Assembly: GCF_004341245.1 (NCBI RefSeq)
Contig: NZ_SLWY01000010.1
Coordinates: forward strand, 1-64,000
Origin: Plasticicumulans lactativorans
GTDB taxonomy: Bacteria > Pseudomonadota > Gammaproteobacteria > Competibacterales > Competibacteraceae
Length of the DNA: 64,000 bases
Direction of reading: 5' to 3'
Below, in pieces: positions 10,389-20,891 of the stretch; within the stretch, counting starts at the first letter, position 1; each line of letters starts with the position of its first letter. Position numbers and translations under genes: made by a program. Under the pieces are notes generated by a model, which was not told where the DNA came from, made no database searches, and worked only from the letters and a program-made list of their open reading frames with translations.

Positions 10389-11807
10389 TCAGTCGTTGCC
10401 GCGGTCGAGGTAGGCGAGGGCGCGGTCGATGCGTTGCAGCACCGGTTGCCGGCCCACCAGCCAGAGCGTCACGTCGATGCCGGGGGAGGCGGCACGGCCG
10501 CACACGGCCACGCGCAGCGGCTGCGCCACCTTGCCCAGCTTCAGGTCCAGCGCCGCGGCGCTGGCCTCGACCGCGGCATGGATCGCGGCGGCGCTCCACT
10601 CGGGCAGGGCGGCGAGCGCGTCGCGCACGTGGCGCAGCGGCGCGCTCGCCGCGGCCTTGAGGTGGTCCTTCGCCGACTTGGCTTCGTAGTGGTCGAATTC
10701 GCGGTACACGTACGCGGCGACCTCGGCGAGCTCCACCAGGGTCTGGGCACGCGCCACGTGCGCCTTGACCACCTCCACCAGATGCTCGGTGTCCTCGGGT
10801 TCGATGCCGATCGCCGCCAGGTGCGGTCGCAGCAGCGTGGCCAGGCGCAGCGGGTCGGCCTGCATCAGGTACTGCTGGTTGAGCCAGCGCAGCTTGCCGG
10901 TGTTGAAGGCCGAGGCGGCCTTGTTGACGTCACTGGCGTCGAACAGCCGGATCATCTCCTCGCGGCTGAACAGCTCCTGGTCGCCATGCGACCAGCCGAG
11001 GCGCACCAGGTAGTTCACCACCGCCTCGGGCAGGTAGCCCTCGTCGCGGTACTGGGTGACGCTGACCGCGCCGTGGCGCTTGGAGAGCTTCAGCCCGTCG
11101 TCGCCGAGGATCATCGGCACGTGCGCGTAGCGCGGGATCGCCGCACCCAGGGCGGCGAGGATGTTGATCTGGCGCGGGGTGTTGTTGATGTGGTCGTCGC
11201 CGCGCACCACGTGGGTGATGCCCATGTCCATGTCGTCGACGACGACGCAGAAGTTGTACGTGGGCGTGCCGTCGGGGCGGGCGATCACCAGGTCGTCGAG
11301 TTCGCGGTTGTCGAACTCGATGCGCCCGTGGATGAGGTCGTCGACCACCGTCACCCCCTCGGCGGGGTTGCGGAAACGCACCACCGGGGCCACGCCCGGC
11401 GGCGGCGGTGGCAGGGCCTTGCCCGGCGCGGGGCGCCAGCGCCCGTCGTAGCGCGGCTTTTCCTTGCGCGCGAGCGCGGCCTCGCGCATCTGCTCGACTT
11501 CCTCCTTCGAGCAGTAGCAGTGGTAGGCGGTACCCGCGGCGAGCATCTGCGCGATGACCTCGCGGTAACGGTCGAAGCGCCGGGTCTGGTAGTAGGGGCC
11601 TTCGTCGTGGTCGAGTCCGAGCCAGTCCAGGCTGTCGAGGATCGCCTGGACCGCTTCCGGCGTCGACCGTTCGAGGTCGGTGTCCTCGATGCGCAGCACG
11701 GTGCGGCCGCCGTGGTGGCGGGCGTGCAGCCAACTGAACAGCGCCGTGCGCGCGCCGCCGATGTGCAGGAAGCCGGTCGGGCTGGGAGCGAAACGAGTCT
11801 TTACCAT
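10389..11807 (-). CDS. gltX: Glutamyl-tRNA synthetase
   Basis: A 472-residue class I synthetase charging tRNA-Glu. [16 protein letters not shown] (residues 6-21) is the HIGH-type motif and [11 protein letters not shown] the KMSKS-type motif. The GxxH zinc-like region is represented by [17 protein letters not shown]. The start [12 protein letters not shown] is the classic GltX N-terminus, so upstream in-frame ATGs were rejected. It is divergent from ugd and heads the gltX-glnS-tRNA arrangement. Confidence 0.95.
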   Translation of the reverse strand: MVKTRFAPSPTGFLHIGGARTALFSWLHARHHGGRTVLRIEDTDLERSTPEAVQAILDSLDWLGLDHDEGPYYQTRRFDRYREVIAQMLAAGTAYHCYCSKEEVEQMREAALARKEKPRYDGRWRPAPGKALPPPPPGVAPVVRFRNPAEGVTVVDDLIHGRIEFDNRELDDLVIARPDGTPTYNFCVVVDDMDMGITHVVRGDDHINNTPRQINILAALGAAIPRYAHVPMILGDDGLKLSKRHGAVSVTQYRDEGYLPEAVVNYLVRLGWSHGDQELFSREEMIRLFDASDVNKAASAFNTGKLRWLNQQYLMQADPLRLATLLRPHLAAIGIEPEDTEHLVEVVKAHVARAQTLVELAEVAAYVYREFDHYEAKSAKDHLKAAASAPLRHVRDALAALPEWSAAAIHAAVEASAAALDLKLGKVAQPLRVAVCGRAASPGIDVTLWLVGRQPVLQRIDRALAYLDRGND

Positions 11808-11990
11808 GGTGGACCAGACGGAAGGTGACCTTGCGAAGCGCCGCATTCTAGCGCGGAAACCCCGCATCAAGCCGCCCGTTCAGGGGCTTGTCGCAGTGCA
11901 GCAGCCGTGCTTGCCTGCATCTTGGGTGACGGTTAAGGTGCGCGCAGACTGCGGCAAGGCCGCACTGTGCACTCACTCGGGGCGGCAGCG

Positions 11991-13322
11991 ATGAAGATCA
12001 CGATTTTCGGATCGGGTTACGTGGGGCTGGTGACCGGTGCCTGCCTCGCCGAGGTCGGCAACCACGTGCTCTGCGTGGACGTCGACGCCGGCAAGGTCGA
12101 GCGCCTGCAGCGCGGCGAGATCCCGATCTACGAGCCCGGGCTCGACGAACTGGTCAAGCGCAATGCCGCCAACGGGACGCTGGCGTTCACCACCGATGTC
12201 GGCGCCGGGGTGGCGCACGGCCTGTTCCAGTTCATCGCCGTCGGCACGCCGCCGGACGAGGACGGCTCGGCCGACCTGCAGCACGTGCGTGCGGTTGCGC
12301 GCTCGATCGGCGCGTACATGGAGGAGTTCCGCGTCATCGTCAACAAGTCGACCGTACCGGTCGGCACCGCGGACGTGGTGCGCGAGACGGTCACCGCGGA
12401 ACTGGCCGCGCGTGAGGTCGACCTTGAATTCGACGTGGTCTCGAACCCCGAATTCCTGAAGGAGGGGGCGGCGGTCGAGGACTTCATGCGCCCCGACCGC
12501 ATCGTCATCGGCACCGACAACCCGCGCACCACCGAACTGCTGCGCATCCTCTACGCGCCCTTCAACCGCAGCCACAGCCGGTTGGTGGAGATGGACGTGC
12601 GCTCGGCCGAGCTGACCAAGTACGCGGCCAACGCGATGCTCGCGACCAAGATCAGCTTCATGAACGAGATGGCCAACCTCGCCGAGCGGCTCGGGGCGGA
12701 CATCGAGAAGGTGCGCATCGGCATCGGTTCCGACCCGCGCATCGGCTATCACTTCATCTATCCCGGCTGTGGCTACGGCGGGTCGTGTTTTCCGAAGGAC
12801 GTCAAGGCGCTGGAGCGCATCGCGCGCGATGTCGACTACCCCGCCGAACTGCTGCAGGCGGTCGAGGCGGTCAACGACCGGCAGAAGCGCGTGCTGTTCG
12901 CGCGTATCCGCGATCATTTCCGCGGCGAGCTCGCCGGGCGGGTGATCGCGCTCTGGGGCCTCGCGTTCAAGCCGCGCACCGACGACATGCGCGAGGCGCC
13001 GAGCCGGACGCTGATGGAGGCGCTGTGGGCCGCGGGGGCGAGCGTGCGGGCCTTCGACCCCGAAGCGATGCACGAATGCCGCCGCCTCTACGGCGAGCGG
13101 CCGGACCTCGTACTCTGCGAGCGCCCCGAAACCGCGCTCGACGGTGCCGATGCGCTGGCCGTGGTCACCGAATGGAACGTGTTCCGCAGCCCCGACTTCG
13201 ATGCCGTCAAGGCGCGCATGCGCCAGCCGGTGGTCTTCGACGGCCGCAACCTCTACGACCCGGTGCAGATGCGCAAGTCCGGCTTCGTGCATTACGGCAT
13301 CGGCCGTCGCGCGCCGGCGTGA
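11991..13322 (+). CDS. ugd: UDP-glucose 6-dehydrogenase
   Basis: A 443-residue NAD-dependent enzyme oxidising UDP-glucose to UDP-glucuronate for exopolysaccharide. N-terminal Rossmann motif [18 protein letters not shown], the [17 protein letters not shown] loop, catalytic Cys266 in [12 protein letters not shown], and C-terminal [17 protein letters not shown] are all intact. It is the first of three precursor genes (ugd, GDP-mannose synthesis, phosphomannomutase), so the polymer probably contains uronic acid. The 183-bp gap to divergent gltX should hold both promoters. The upstream in-frame ATG at 11967 lacks support; ATG 11991 gives the standard [12 protein letters not shown]. Confidence 0.95.
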   Translation: MKITIFGSGYVGLVTGACLAEVGNHVLCVDVDAGKVERLQRGEIPIYEPGLDELVKRNAANGTLAFTTDVGAGVAHGLFQFIAVGTPPDEDGSADLQHVRAVARSIGAYMEEFRVIVNKSTVPVGTADVVRETVTAELAAREVDLEFDVVSNPEFLKEGAAVEDFMRPDRIVIGTDNPRTTELLRILYAPFNRSHSRLVEMDVRSAELTKYAANAMLATKISFMNEMANLAERLGADIEKVRIGIGSDPRIGYHFIYPGCGYGGSCFPKDVKALERIARDVDYPAELLQAVEAVNDRQKRVLFARIRDHFRGELAGRVIALWGLAFKPRTDDMREAPSRTLMEALWAAGASVRAFDPEAMHECRRLYGERPDLVLCERPETALDGADALAVVTEWNVFRSPDFDAVKARMRQPVVFDGRNLYDPVQMRKSGFVHYGIGRRAPA

Positions 13323-13437
13323 GCGTGTCCGCGCCGCCGGTGGTCGGCCAGCGGCGGCGGCCGGCTGCCGCTCGACCTGTCGCCCCGGCGTGCCGGGGCT
13401 TCGCCCGTCGTCAACCTCGCAAGGAACTCTCGCGCCC

Positions 13438-14853
13438 ATGATCGTCCCGGTGATCCTGTCCGGTGGCAGCGGCACGCGGCTGTGGCCGCTGTCGCGCGAT
13501 GCCTATCCGAAGCAGTTCCTGCCGCTCGCCGACGCCCGGACGATGCTGCAGGCCACCGCGTCGCGCGTGCGCGGCCTCGCGGCCGTGACGCCGCCGCTGG
13601 TGGTGTGCAACGAGGAGCATCGCTTCATGGTGGCCGAGCAGTTGCGCGAGATCGGCGTGCAGCCGACGGCGGTCATCCTCGAACCGGTGGGGCGCAACAC
13701 CGCGCCGGCGGTGGCGGTGGCGGCCTTGCACGTGCTCGCCGGCGGCGACGATCCGCTGCTGCTGGTGCTGCCGGCCGACCACGTGATCGCCGACGTCGCG
13801 GGGTTCCGTGCCGCGGTGGAGCGCGCCGCCGCCGCCGCCGCGGCCGGTTTCCTGATCACTTTCGGCATCGTGCCGACCGCGGCCGAGACCGGCTACGGCT
13901 ACATCAAGGCCGGGGCGGCGGCGGGGGAGGGGGTCAGCCGCGTCGAGCGCTTCGTCGAGAAGCCCGATGTCGCCACCGCGTCGGCCTACGTGGCCTCGGG
14001 CTCCTACCTCTGGAACAGCGGCATGTTCCTGTTCCGCGCTTCGCGCTATCTCGAGGAACTGCAGCGCTTCAACCCGGCGATCGTCGAGGCCTGCCGCGCG
14101 GCACTCGCCAGCGCGCGCGCCGACGTGGACTTCCTGCGGCTGGAGCGTGCCGCGTTCACCGCCTGCCCGTCGGACTCGATCGACTACGCGGTGATGGAGC
14201 GCACCCAGACCGCGGCGGTCACGCCGCTGGCCGTCGGCTGGAACGACGTCGGGGCGTGGTCGGCGCTGTGGGACGTGGGCAGCCGCGACGAAGCGGGCAA
14301 CGTGTTCTGTGGCGACGTGTACGCGCTCGACACCCGCAACACCTACGTGCGTGCCGATCGCCTGGTGGCGACCGTGGGGCTCGACGACGCCGTGATCGTG
14401 GAGACGCCCGATGCGGTGCTGGTGGCGCGCCGCGACCGCGTGCAGGACGTGAAGAAAATCGTCGAACGGCTGAAGGCGGAGGGCCGCGGCGAATGGCACC
14501 ACCACCGCAAGGTGTACCGGCCCTGGGGCGCCTACGACTCGATCGACAACGCCGACCGCTTCCAGGTCAAGCGCATCAGCGTCAAACCGGGGGGGGCGCT
14601 CAGCCTGCAGATGCATCATCACCGCGCCGAGCACTGGATCGTGGTCAAGGGCACGGCGCGCATCACCCGCGGCGACGAAACCTTCCTGCTCACCGAGAAC
14701 CAGTCGACCTACATCCCGCTCGGCATCACCCACCGCCTCGAGAACCCGGGGAAAATCCCCCTGGAACTGATCGAGGTGCAGTCGGGGGCCTATCTCGGAG
14801 AAGACGACATCGTGCGCTTCGACGATGTGTACGGTCGCCAAGATGGCCAGTAG
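13438..14853 (+). CDS. manC: Mannose-1-phosphate guanylyltransferase / mannose-6-phosphate isomerase
   Basis: A 471-residue bifunctional type II enzyme making GDP-mannose. The N-terminal nucleotidyltransferase has GGSGTRLWP at residues 9-17 and the FVEKPD motif near 175. The C-terminal cupin isomerase (about 350-471) has [30 protein letters not shown] and the [19 protein letters not shown] segment with metal-binding histidines. It is 115 bp downstream of ugd and overlaps no gene; phosphomannomutase follows after 10 bp. The product supplies mannose (or derived GDP-sugars) to the EPS assembled by this cluster. Family synonyms are cpsB, algA and xanB. Confidence 0.93.
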   Translation: MIVPVILSGGSGTRLWPLSRDAYPKQFLPLADARTMLQATASRVRGLAAVTPPLVVCNEEHRFMVAEQLREIGVQPTAVILEPVGRNTAPAVAVAALHVLAGGDDPLLLVLPADHVIADVAGFRAAVERAAAAAAAGFLITFGIVPTAAETGYGYIKAGAAAGEGVSRVERFVEKPDVATASAYVASGSYLWNSGMFLFRASRYLEELQRFNPAIVEACRAALASARADVDFLRLERAAFTACPSDSIDYAVMERTQTAAVTPLAVGWNDVGAWSALWDVGSRDEAGNVFCGDVYALDTRNTYVRADRLVATVGLDDAVIVETPDAVLVARRDRVQDVKKIVERLKAEGRGEWHHHRKVYRPWGAYDSIDNADRFQVKRISVKPGGALSLQMHHHRAEHWIVVKGTARITRGDETFLLTENQSTYIPLGITHRLENPGKIPLELIEVQSGAYLGEDDIVRFDDVYGRQDGQ

Positions 14854-14863
14854 AGGGAATCCG

Positions 14864-16219
14864 ATGCCTGCGCTGCGCCTCGACTGCTTCAAGGCCTACG
14901 ACATCCGCGGGCGCCTGCCCGACCAGATCAACGCGGACATCGCCTGGCGCATCGGGCGTGCCTATGCGGCCGAACTGGCGCCGCGCCAGGTCGTCGTCGG
15001 CCACGATGTGCGCCTGCAGAGCCCGGCGCTGGCTGAGGCGCTCACCCGCGGGCTGACCGAAGGCGGCGCGGACGTCATCGACATCGGCCTGTGCGGGACC
15101 GAGGAGGTGTACTTCCACACCTTCCACCGCGGCGCCGATGGTGGCGTGATGATCACCGCCAGCCACAACCCGCTGGACTACAACGGCATGAAGCTGGTGC
15201 GCGAGGGCTCGCGCCCGATCAGCGGCGACTCGGGGCTCGACGCGATCCGTGCCCGCGCCGAGCGCGGTGCGTTCGCGCCGGCGCCGCGTGCCGGCGTGGT
15301 CCGCGTCGACACCGACAAGCGCGCCTACATCCAGCACCTGCTCGGCTACGTGAGCGTGCCGGCGCTGTCGCCGCTGAAGATCGTCGTCAACGCCGGCAAC
15401 GGCGGTGCCGGCCTGGTGATCGACGAACTGGAGCGCTTCCTGCCGTTCGAGTTCATCAAGGTCCATCACGAGCCGGATGGCCGCTTTCCGCACGGTATAC
15501 CCAACCCGCTGCTGCCGGAGAACCGCGCGGCCACCGCCGAGGCCGTGCTGGCGCACGGCGCGGATCTCGGCATCGCCTGGGACGGGGATTTCGATCGCTG
15601 CTTCTTCTTCGACGAAACCGGGCGCTTCATCGAGGGTTATTACCTGGTCGGCCTCCTGGCCGAGCAGATGCTGGCGAAACACCCCCGGGCCAAGATCATC
15701 CACGACCCCCGCCTGACCTGGAACACCGTCGAGACGGTGCGTGCGGCCGGTGGCACGGCGGTGCAGAGCAAGACCGGGCATGCCTTCATCAAGGAACGGA
15801 TGCGCGCCGAGGATGCGGCGTACGGCGGCGAGATGAGCGCGCACCATTACTTCCGCGATTTCGCCTACTGCGACTCCGGCATGATCCCGTGGCTCCTGGT
15901 GGTGGAGCGCCTGTGTCGCAGCCGCCAGCCGTTGTCGGCACTGGTGGAGGCGCGCATGGCGGCCTTTCCGTGCAGTGGCGAGATCAATTTCGAGGTGACC
16001 GACAGCGCAGCGGTGATCGAGCGCATCCTCGCGCACTACGAGACCGAAGGCCCGCAGGTCGACCGCACGGACGGTGTCAGCGTGAGTTTCCCCACCTGGC
16101 GCTTCAACCTGCGGGCCTCCAATACGGAGCCGCTGCTGCGCCTGAACGTCGAGACCCGCGGCGATGCCCCACTGCTGGCGAGCAGGACTGCCGAGTTGCG
16201 TCGCTTGATCACGGCGTGA
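14864..16219 (+). CDS. manB: Phosphomannomutase / phosphoglucomutase
   Basis: A 451-residue alpha-D-phosphohexomutase interconverting mannose-6-P and mannose-1-P (often also glucose phosphates). Catalytic phosphoserine Ser100 lies in [14 protein letters not shown], the metal loop is [12 protein letters not shown], the sugar loop is GEMSAHHYF, and the phosphate-binding RASNTEP is near the C-terminus. It provides the substrate for the adjacent guanylyltransferase. ATG 14864 has AGAGGG upstream at 14852-14857; the in-frame ATG at 14825 falls inside the preceding gene and is not preferred. The gene is equivalent to cpsG/algC. Confidence 0.93.
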   Translation: MPALRLDCFKAYDIRGRLPDQINADIAWRIGRAYAAELAPRQVVVGHDVRLQSPALAEALTRGLTEGGADVIDIGLCGTEEVYFHTFHRGADGGVMITASHNPLDYNGMKLVREGSRPISGDSGLDAIRARAERGAFAPAPRAGVVRVDTDKRAYIQHLLGYVSVPALSPLKIVVNAGNGGAGLVIDELERFLPFEFIKVHHEPDGRFPHGIPNPLLPENRAATAEAVLAHGADLGIAWDGDFDRCFFFDETGRFIEGYYLVGLLAEQMLAKHPRAKIIHDPRLTWNTVETVRAAGGTAVQSKTGHAFIKERMRAEDAAYGGEMSAHHYFRDFAYCDSGMIPWLLVVERLCRSRQPLSALVEARMAAFPCSGEINFEVTDSAAVIERILAHYETEGPQVDRTDGVSVSFPTWRFNLRASNTEPLLRLNVETRGDAPLLASRTAELRRLITA

Positions 16220-16334
16220 GCGCGTCGGACGAGGCGCCCTCAGGGGCGGGGTGCACGTCGTAATAGAGTTTTATTTTCATGGGGTTGAATGCCGACCGTC
16301 AGGATTTTTGACACGGCGTCGCCATCGTTCGACC

Positions 16335-16389
16335 GGCTTTCGCGAAAGCCCCGAAACCAGCGCCGGGCCCGGCGCGCGGGCACCGGTGC
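16335..16389. repeat. Cluster of three short perfect palindromes upstream of wzb
   Basis: GGCTTTCGCGAAAGCC (16335-16350), GCGCCGGGCCCGGCGC (16360-16375) and GCACCGGTGC (16380-16389) lie within 55 bp of the 245-bp leader between the mutase and the phosphatase gene. Preceding DNA (about 16258-16312) is AT-rich for this genome. They may form a terminator for the sugar-nucleotide operon or regulatory structures for the export operon. Confidence 0.5.
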
Positions 16390-16464
16390 GGCGGGCGATT
16401 CGTGACAGTTGGTTGTGTGTGATCCATCCCGGCCGCTGACGACGCCGGAAGCAGGTTTTAAAAC

Positions 16465-16908
16465 ATGATCTTTAACAACATCTTGGTGGTCTGTGTCGGC
16501 AACATATGTCGCAGCCCGATGGCGGAGGCATTGCTCGCCGATGCGCTGGCCGACAACGCCGGCGTGACGGTGTCGTCGGCGGGGATTGCCGCCCTGATCG
16601 GAGAACCTGCAGACCCGATGGCACAGTCCGTGCTGTCAGAGCTGGGGTTGGACTTGTCGTCGCACCGCGCGCAGCAGCTCACACCTGAACTGACGCGGGC
16701 CGCCGACCTGATCCTGGTGATGGAGAGCGGGCACCGCCGGGCGGTGGAGTCGATCGACCGCAGCGTGCGCGGCAAGACGTATCGCTGGGGGGAGTGGGGG
16801 GGCTTCGACGTGCCGGATCCGTACCGGCGGCCTCGGGAAGCGTTCGAGCAGAGTCTGGCACTGATCCGCCAGGGGCTCGAAGACTGGTTGCCAAAACTCA
16901 AGGGTTGA
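16465..16908 (+). CDS. wzb: Low-molecular-weight protein-tyrosine phosphatase (Wzb type)
   Basis: A 147-residue cytoplasmic phosphatase. The CX5R active site is CVGNICRS with nucleophile Cys10 and Arg16; the general-acid Asp118 lies in VPDPYRRP. It would dephosphorylate the C-terminal tyrosines of the Wzc kinase encoded two genes downstream, which is the known role of Wzb in EPS/capsule systems. The Wza gene starts 5 bp after its stop, supporting an export operon wzb-wza-wzc. The ribosome site is weak (AGCAGG). Confidence 0.93.
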   Translation: MIFNNILVVCVGNICRSPMAEALLADALADNAGVTVSSAGIAALIGEPADPMAQSVLSELGLDLSSHRAQQLTPELTRAADLILVMESGHRRAVESIDRSVRGKTYRWGEWGGFDVPDPYRRPREAFEQSLALIRQGLEDWLPKLKG

Positions 16909-16913
16909 GTCTG

Positions 16914-18065
16914 ATGATACGAATCACATCGACGGTAGCGGTAGCCGCGCTGATGCTGAATGGCTGCGGCTTCGCGCCTGGCATGATCATGATGAACACC
17001 GATGGCGAGTCCAGCGTCGAGGTGCCGGTCGTCGAGAACGGCGTCCCGGTGACGGCCAAGGCCAAGATCACCGAGATCAATGCCCAGGTCGTCGTCGAGC
17101 AGGTGGAGCGCCAGCGCCTCGCCTATGCCAATGCGGAACGCCCGCCGCGCGAGAAGTACGACCGCTATCGCCTCGGCCCGCGAGACATCCTCTCGATCAC
17201 CGTCTGGGATCATCCCGAACTGACCATCCCGGCTGGTGAGTTCCGCTCGGCCGAAGCTGCCGGCACCCTGATCAACGAAGACGGGACGATCTTCTACCCC
17301 TACGTCGGCGTACTGAAGGCCGCCGGGCTCACGACCGATCAGCTGCGCGATCAGATCAGCCGGAAGATTTCGACGTACATCGAAAACCCGCAGATCGACG
17401 TGCGCGTGGCTGCATACCGCAGCAAGAAGATCTACGTCGTGGGTGAGGTGAAAGAGCCCGGCATCCAGTTCATCAACGACATCCCGATGACCGTCGCGGA
17501 GGCGATCAACCGGGCCGGTGGCGTCACCGAGCTCGCCGACCAGCGCACGATCACGTTGTCACGCAACGACAAGGTTTACCGCATCGACCTGCAGGGGCTG
17601 TACGAGAACGGTGACCTGCAGCAGAACGTGCTGCTCAGGGACGGTGACGTGCTCAACGCCTGGGACCTCAGCCTCAACAAGATCTTCGTGATGGGAGAGG
17701 TCGACAAGCCGCAGTCGCTGCTGATGAGCAAGGGCCGCAAGACGCTCGCCGAGGCCATCAGCGATGCTGGCGGCATCAGCCAGAGCTTCGGCGATCCCGG
17801 GCAGTTGTACGTGATCCGCAGCGGCAGCCCGAAGCCCGAGATCTTCCACCTGAACGCCCGCTCGCCCGATTCGATGCTGCTGGCCGACCGTTTCCCGCTG
17901 CAGCCGCGTGATGTCGTCTACGTCGATACCGCGGGTGTCACGCGCTGGAACCGTGTGATCTCGCAGATCCTGCCGACGGCACAGGTGCTCAGCGAGTCGA
18001 CGGTGACGCACTTCCCGCTGTTCCAGGGAGGGACGACCAACACCTTCCAGCACGTCGTGCGCTGA
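16914..18065 (+). CDS. wza: Polysaccharide export outer-membrane lipoprotein (Wza type)
   Basis: A 383-residue lipoprotein with signal peptide and lipobox LNGC (acylated Cys18). The Poly_export domain starts near residue 83 (YRLGPRDILSITVWDHPEL), followed by two SLBB repeats (KKIYVVGEVKEPGIQ and NKIFVMGEVDKPQSL). The C-terminal helix that spans the outer membrane in E. coli Wza would be the final residues (NRVISQILPTAQVLSES). It forms the outer-membrane channel for EPS. ATG 16914 overlaps no gene and lies 5 bp after wzb. Together with Wzc it defines a Wzx/Wzy-type or related export route; flippase and polymerase are not in the window. Confidence 0.92.
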   Translation: MIRITSTVAVAALMLNGCGFAPGMIMMNTDGESSVEVPVVENGVPVTAKAKITEINAQVVVEQVERQRLAYANAERPPREKYDRYRLGPRDILSITVWDHPELTIPAGEFRSAEAAGTLINEDGTIFYPYVGVLKAAGLTTDQLRDQISRKISTYIENPQIDVRVAAYRSKKIYVVGEVKEPGIQFINDIPMTVAEAINRAGGVTELADQRTITLSRNDKVYRIDLQGLYENGDLQQNVLLRDGDVLNAWDLSLNKIFVMGEVDKPQSLLMSKGRKTLAEAISDAGGISQSFGDPGQLYVIRSGSPKPEIFHLNARSPDSMLLADRFPLQPRDVVYVDTAGVTRWNRVISQILPTAQVLSESTVTHFPLFQGGTTNTFQHVVR

Positions 18066-18162
18066 GCGGGCGATGCGCACCGACCCTTCCGATCGCGCGG
18101 AGCGCGGCCAGCCATCGGCTGGCGGCGCCGTGCGACCGAACGAACCAGACACTGGCGTGAAG

Positions 18163-20394
18163 ATGAAACAGAACCCCGAATTGCAGCAGTACACCCTGAG
18201 CCCGCTCGAGGCCGCCGACGATGACGTCGATCTCGGTGAGTACCTGGCGATTCTGGGCGAATCGAAATGGTTCATCATCGCCGTGGCGCTGGCCATCACC
18301 CTGCTCGGCGTGGCGTACGCCTTCCTCGGGCGGCCCACCTACGCGGTCGACGTGCTGATCCAGGTCGAGCAGGACAAGACCTCGGTCGACTCGGCGCTCG
18401 GCGACATGGCCTCGCTGCTCGGCAGCCAGTCGCCGACCGAAGCCGAGATGCAGATCCTGCAGTCGCGCATGGTGCTCGGCCAGACCATCCGCAACCTGCG
18501 CCTCGACATCCAGACGGAGCCGGGATACTTCCCGGTGCTCGGGCGTAACTGGGCGCGCTACATGCCACCGGACGAAGGGCTGAACGCGCCGCTGTTCGGG
18601 CTGGACACCTTTCCCTGGGGCGGCGAGGTGCTGCAGATCGACAGCCTCGAGGTGCCGGTGTCTTATTACAACCAGAAGCTCAGGTTGATCGCCGGCGCCA
18701 ACGGCCACTACACGCTGCTCGACCCCGACAAGAACCCGGTGCTCGAGGGCGAGGTCGGCAAGCCGGCGGCGAAGACGATCGGCCACGAAACGCTGCGCAT
18801 CTTCGTCTCCGACCTGCAGGCGCGCCCCGGCGTCGCCTTCAAGGTATACAAGTACGACGAACTGACGGCGCTGACGAACCTGACGAACAATCTCAAGGTC
18901 GCAGAGCAGGGCAAGTCGTCGGGCGTGATCGGCGTCGACTACAGCGATTACGATCCCGAACTCGCCACGCGCGCCATCAACGAGATCGCCGACCTCTACC
19001 TGCGCCAGAACGTCGAGCGCAAGTCGGCCGAGGCGCAGTCGACGCTCGATTTCCTCGGCAAGCAGTTGCCGCTGCTCAAGCAGAACATGGACACGGCGAT
19101 GGCGGTGCTCAACGAGTACCGCATCCGCGCCGGCTCGGTCGACATGCCCAAGGAAACGCAGGTCGTGCTCGAGCAGTCGGTGGATCTGCAGTCGCAACTG
19201 GTTGCGTTGCGGCAGAAGCGCGAGGAGCTGGTGCAGCGCTTCACGCCTTCGCATCCGCAGGTGGTGGCGATCGACGCGCAGATCGCGCGCATCACCGGGC
19301 TGATGAAGACCCTGGACAAGAAGGTGCAGGCCCTGCCCGATGAGCAGAAGCAGATCCTGCAGCTCGAGCGCGATGCCAAGGTCGCGACCGACCTCTACAT
19401 CACGCTGCTCAACAACGCCCAGCAGCTCGAGATCGCCAAGGCCGGCACCGTCGGCAACGTGCGCATCGTCGACCATGCGGTGGCGCCGATCCAGCAGGAC
19501 AAGCCCAAGCAGCCGCTGGTGATCGCGATCGCCGCCGTGCTCGGTCTGTTCATGGGGGTGGTGACGGCATTCGTGCGCCACGCCTTGCGCGGCGGCGTCG
19601 AGGACCCCGACGTCATCGAGAAGCACCTCGGCCTGCCGGTGTACGCCACCATTCCGCACAGCAAGCTGCAGGAACGCATGGGGCGGCGTCTGCATTCCAA
19701 CAAGGGGCAGAATCTGGTGCTCGCCACGCAGGATCGCGAGGATCTCGCCATCGAGAGCCTGCGCAGCCTGCGCACCACCCTGCACTTCGTGCTGCTGGAG
19801 GCGAAGAACAACGTGCTGATGATCACCGGGCCCAGCCCGGGGCTCGGCAAGTCCTTCATCAGCATGAACCTCGCGGCCGTGCTGGTGGCGGCGGGCAAGC
19901 GGGTGCTGATCGTCGACGCCGACTTGCGGCGTGGTCACCTGCATGAGTTCGTCGGGCTGCAGCGTGGTGTGGGCGTGTCGGACTTCGTCAGTGGCCAGTG
20001 TGACCTCGATGCCGCGATCCGTCCCTCGGGCGTTGCGGGACTCGACCTGATGAGCACCGGCGCGGTTCCGCCGAACCCGTCGGAGCTACTGCTGCACGAG
20101 CGTTTCGCCCAGGCTGTCCAGGAGGTCGGCAAGCGCTACGATCATGTGCTGATCGACTCCCCACCGGTGCTCGCCGTCACCGATGCCGCCGTGGTCGGGC
20201 GACTCGCCGGCGCTTCGCTGCTGGTGATCAAGGCCGGCGCGAATCCGTTGCGCGAGGTGGAAGTCAGCGTCAAGCGCCTGCGCCAGGCGGGGATCAATCT
20301 GCGCGGCGTGATCTTCAACGACGTGAAGAAGATCGGCAGTCGTTACGGTGCGGGCAAGTACGTGTACCAGTACGCCTACACGAAGAGGAAATAG
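18163..20394 (+). CDS. wzc: Polysaccharide co-polymerase / bacterial tyrosine kinase (Wzc type)
   Basis: A 743-residue inner-membrane protein. The Wzz domain begins near residue 20 (DDVDLGEYLAILGESKWFI, first membrane helix about 34-54). A long periplasmic coiled-coil follows, with a second membrane helix around 450 (IAIAAVLGLFMGVVTAFV). The C-terminal BY-kinase has Walker A GPSPGLGKS (about 556-564), Walker A' VLIVDADLRRG and Walker B HVLIDSPPVLAVTDA. A tyrosine cluster, YGAGKYVYQYAYTKRK, ends the protein and is the expected autophosphorylation tail and Wzb substrate. It controls chain length and export with Wza. Start could also be ATG 18073 or GTG 18157; ATG 18163 keeps a short cytoplasmic lead. 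Confidence 0.92.
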   Translation: MKQNPELQQYTLSPLEAADDDVDLGEYLAILGESKWFIIAVALAITLLGVAYAFLGRPTYAVDVLIQVEQDKTSVDSALGDMASLLGSQSPTEAEMQILQSRMVLGQTIRNLRLDIQTEPGYFPVLGRNWARYMPPDEGLNAPLFGLDTFPWGGEVLQIDSLEVPVSYYNQKLRLIAGANGHYTLLDPDKNPVLEGEVGKPAAKTIGHETLRIFVSDLQARPGVAFKVYKYDELTALTNLTNNLKVAEQGKSSGVIGVDYSDYDPELATRAINEIADLYLRQNVERKSAEAQSTLDFLGKQLPLLKQNMDTAMAVLNEYRIRAGSVDMPKETQVVLEQSVDLQSQLVALRQKREELVQRFTPSHPQVVAIDAQIARITGLMKTLDKKVQALPDEQKQILQLERDAKVATDLYITLLNNAQQLEIAKAGTVGNVRIVDHAVAPIQQDKPKQPLVIAIAAVLGLFMGVVTAFVRHALRGGVEDPDVIEKHLGLPVYATIPHSKLQERMGRRLHSNKGQNLVLATQDREDLAIESLRSLRTTLHFVLLEAKNNVLMITGPSPGLGKSFISMNLAAVLVAAGKRVLIVDADLRRGHLHEFVGLQRGVGVSDFVSGQCDLDAAIRPSGVAGLDLMSTGAVPPNPSELLLHERFAQAVQEVGKRYDHVLIDSPPVLAVTDAAVVGRLAGASLLVIKAGANPLREVEVSVKRLRQAGINLRGVIFNDVKKIGSRYGAGKYVYQYAYTKRK

Positions 20395-20891
20395 CGCGGG
20401 CGCGGCGGTCCGGGGCTGGTCCGGCCCACGCGATGCGATCCCGTGGCGGCAAGCGTCCGTAGAGCCCGGTGCGGTGCGTGGCTCCCGGCAATGGCACCGG
20501 CGGTCGTGCACCTCGCTGAACGGAAAACCACTTGGGCCACCCCCCTCCTTGGTGTCGTTGGCAGCTTGCGCTGCATGCGGTTGAAGCAGGTGGACCTGCG
20601 ACGAGGAGAGGCGGGGGGGGGGCCGTGGTGCCGGTGCCCGGCCGCAGCAGCGGCTTCCCGGCGCTGTCATCAACCGCATGCTCGCCACCGTGTGGCCGCC
20701 TTGCAGGCCACGGTGCCCGTCAGGCGACCCGGGGGGCCGGAATCGTGGGGCTCCTCGGAGCGCTTTCCGCCATGTCCGAGTGTCCGCGATCTCTGCAACG
20801 TCGTTGCTCGTGTGGCGTGGTTGCGCGAACACCTGGCACGACCGCGTGGTCAAGACTGCCTGACCACTTCCCGTTCACGGAGTCCATCACC
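20395..20891. other. Non-coding gap between wzc and DUF1820 gene
   Basis: 497 bp without a supported gene. It holds a run of ten G at about 20613-20622 and an imperfect inverted repeat (CACCGTG...CACGGTG, about 20685-20714). Several reading frames stay open because of high GC, but none has a ribosome site, recognisable product or good codon pattern. Confidence 0.4.

Noticed and set aside
13801-13870. Repetitive GCC-rich stretch in manC considered as a repeat element
   Set aside because: It is coding (a run of alanines in the nucleotidyltransferase domain) and in frame with intact family motifs on both sides.
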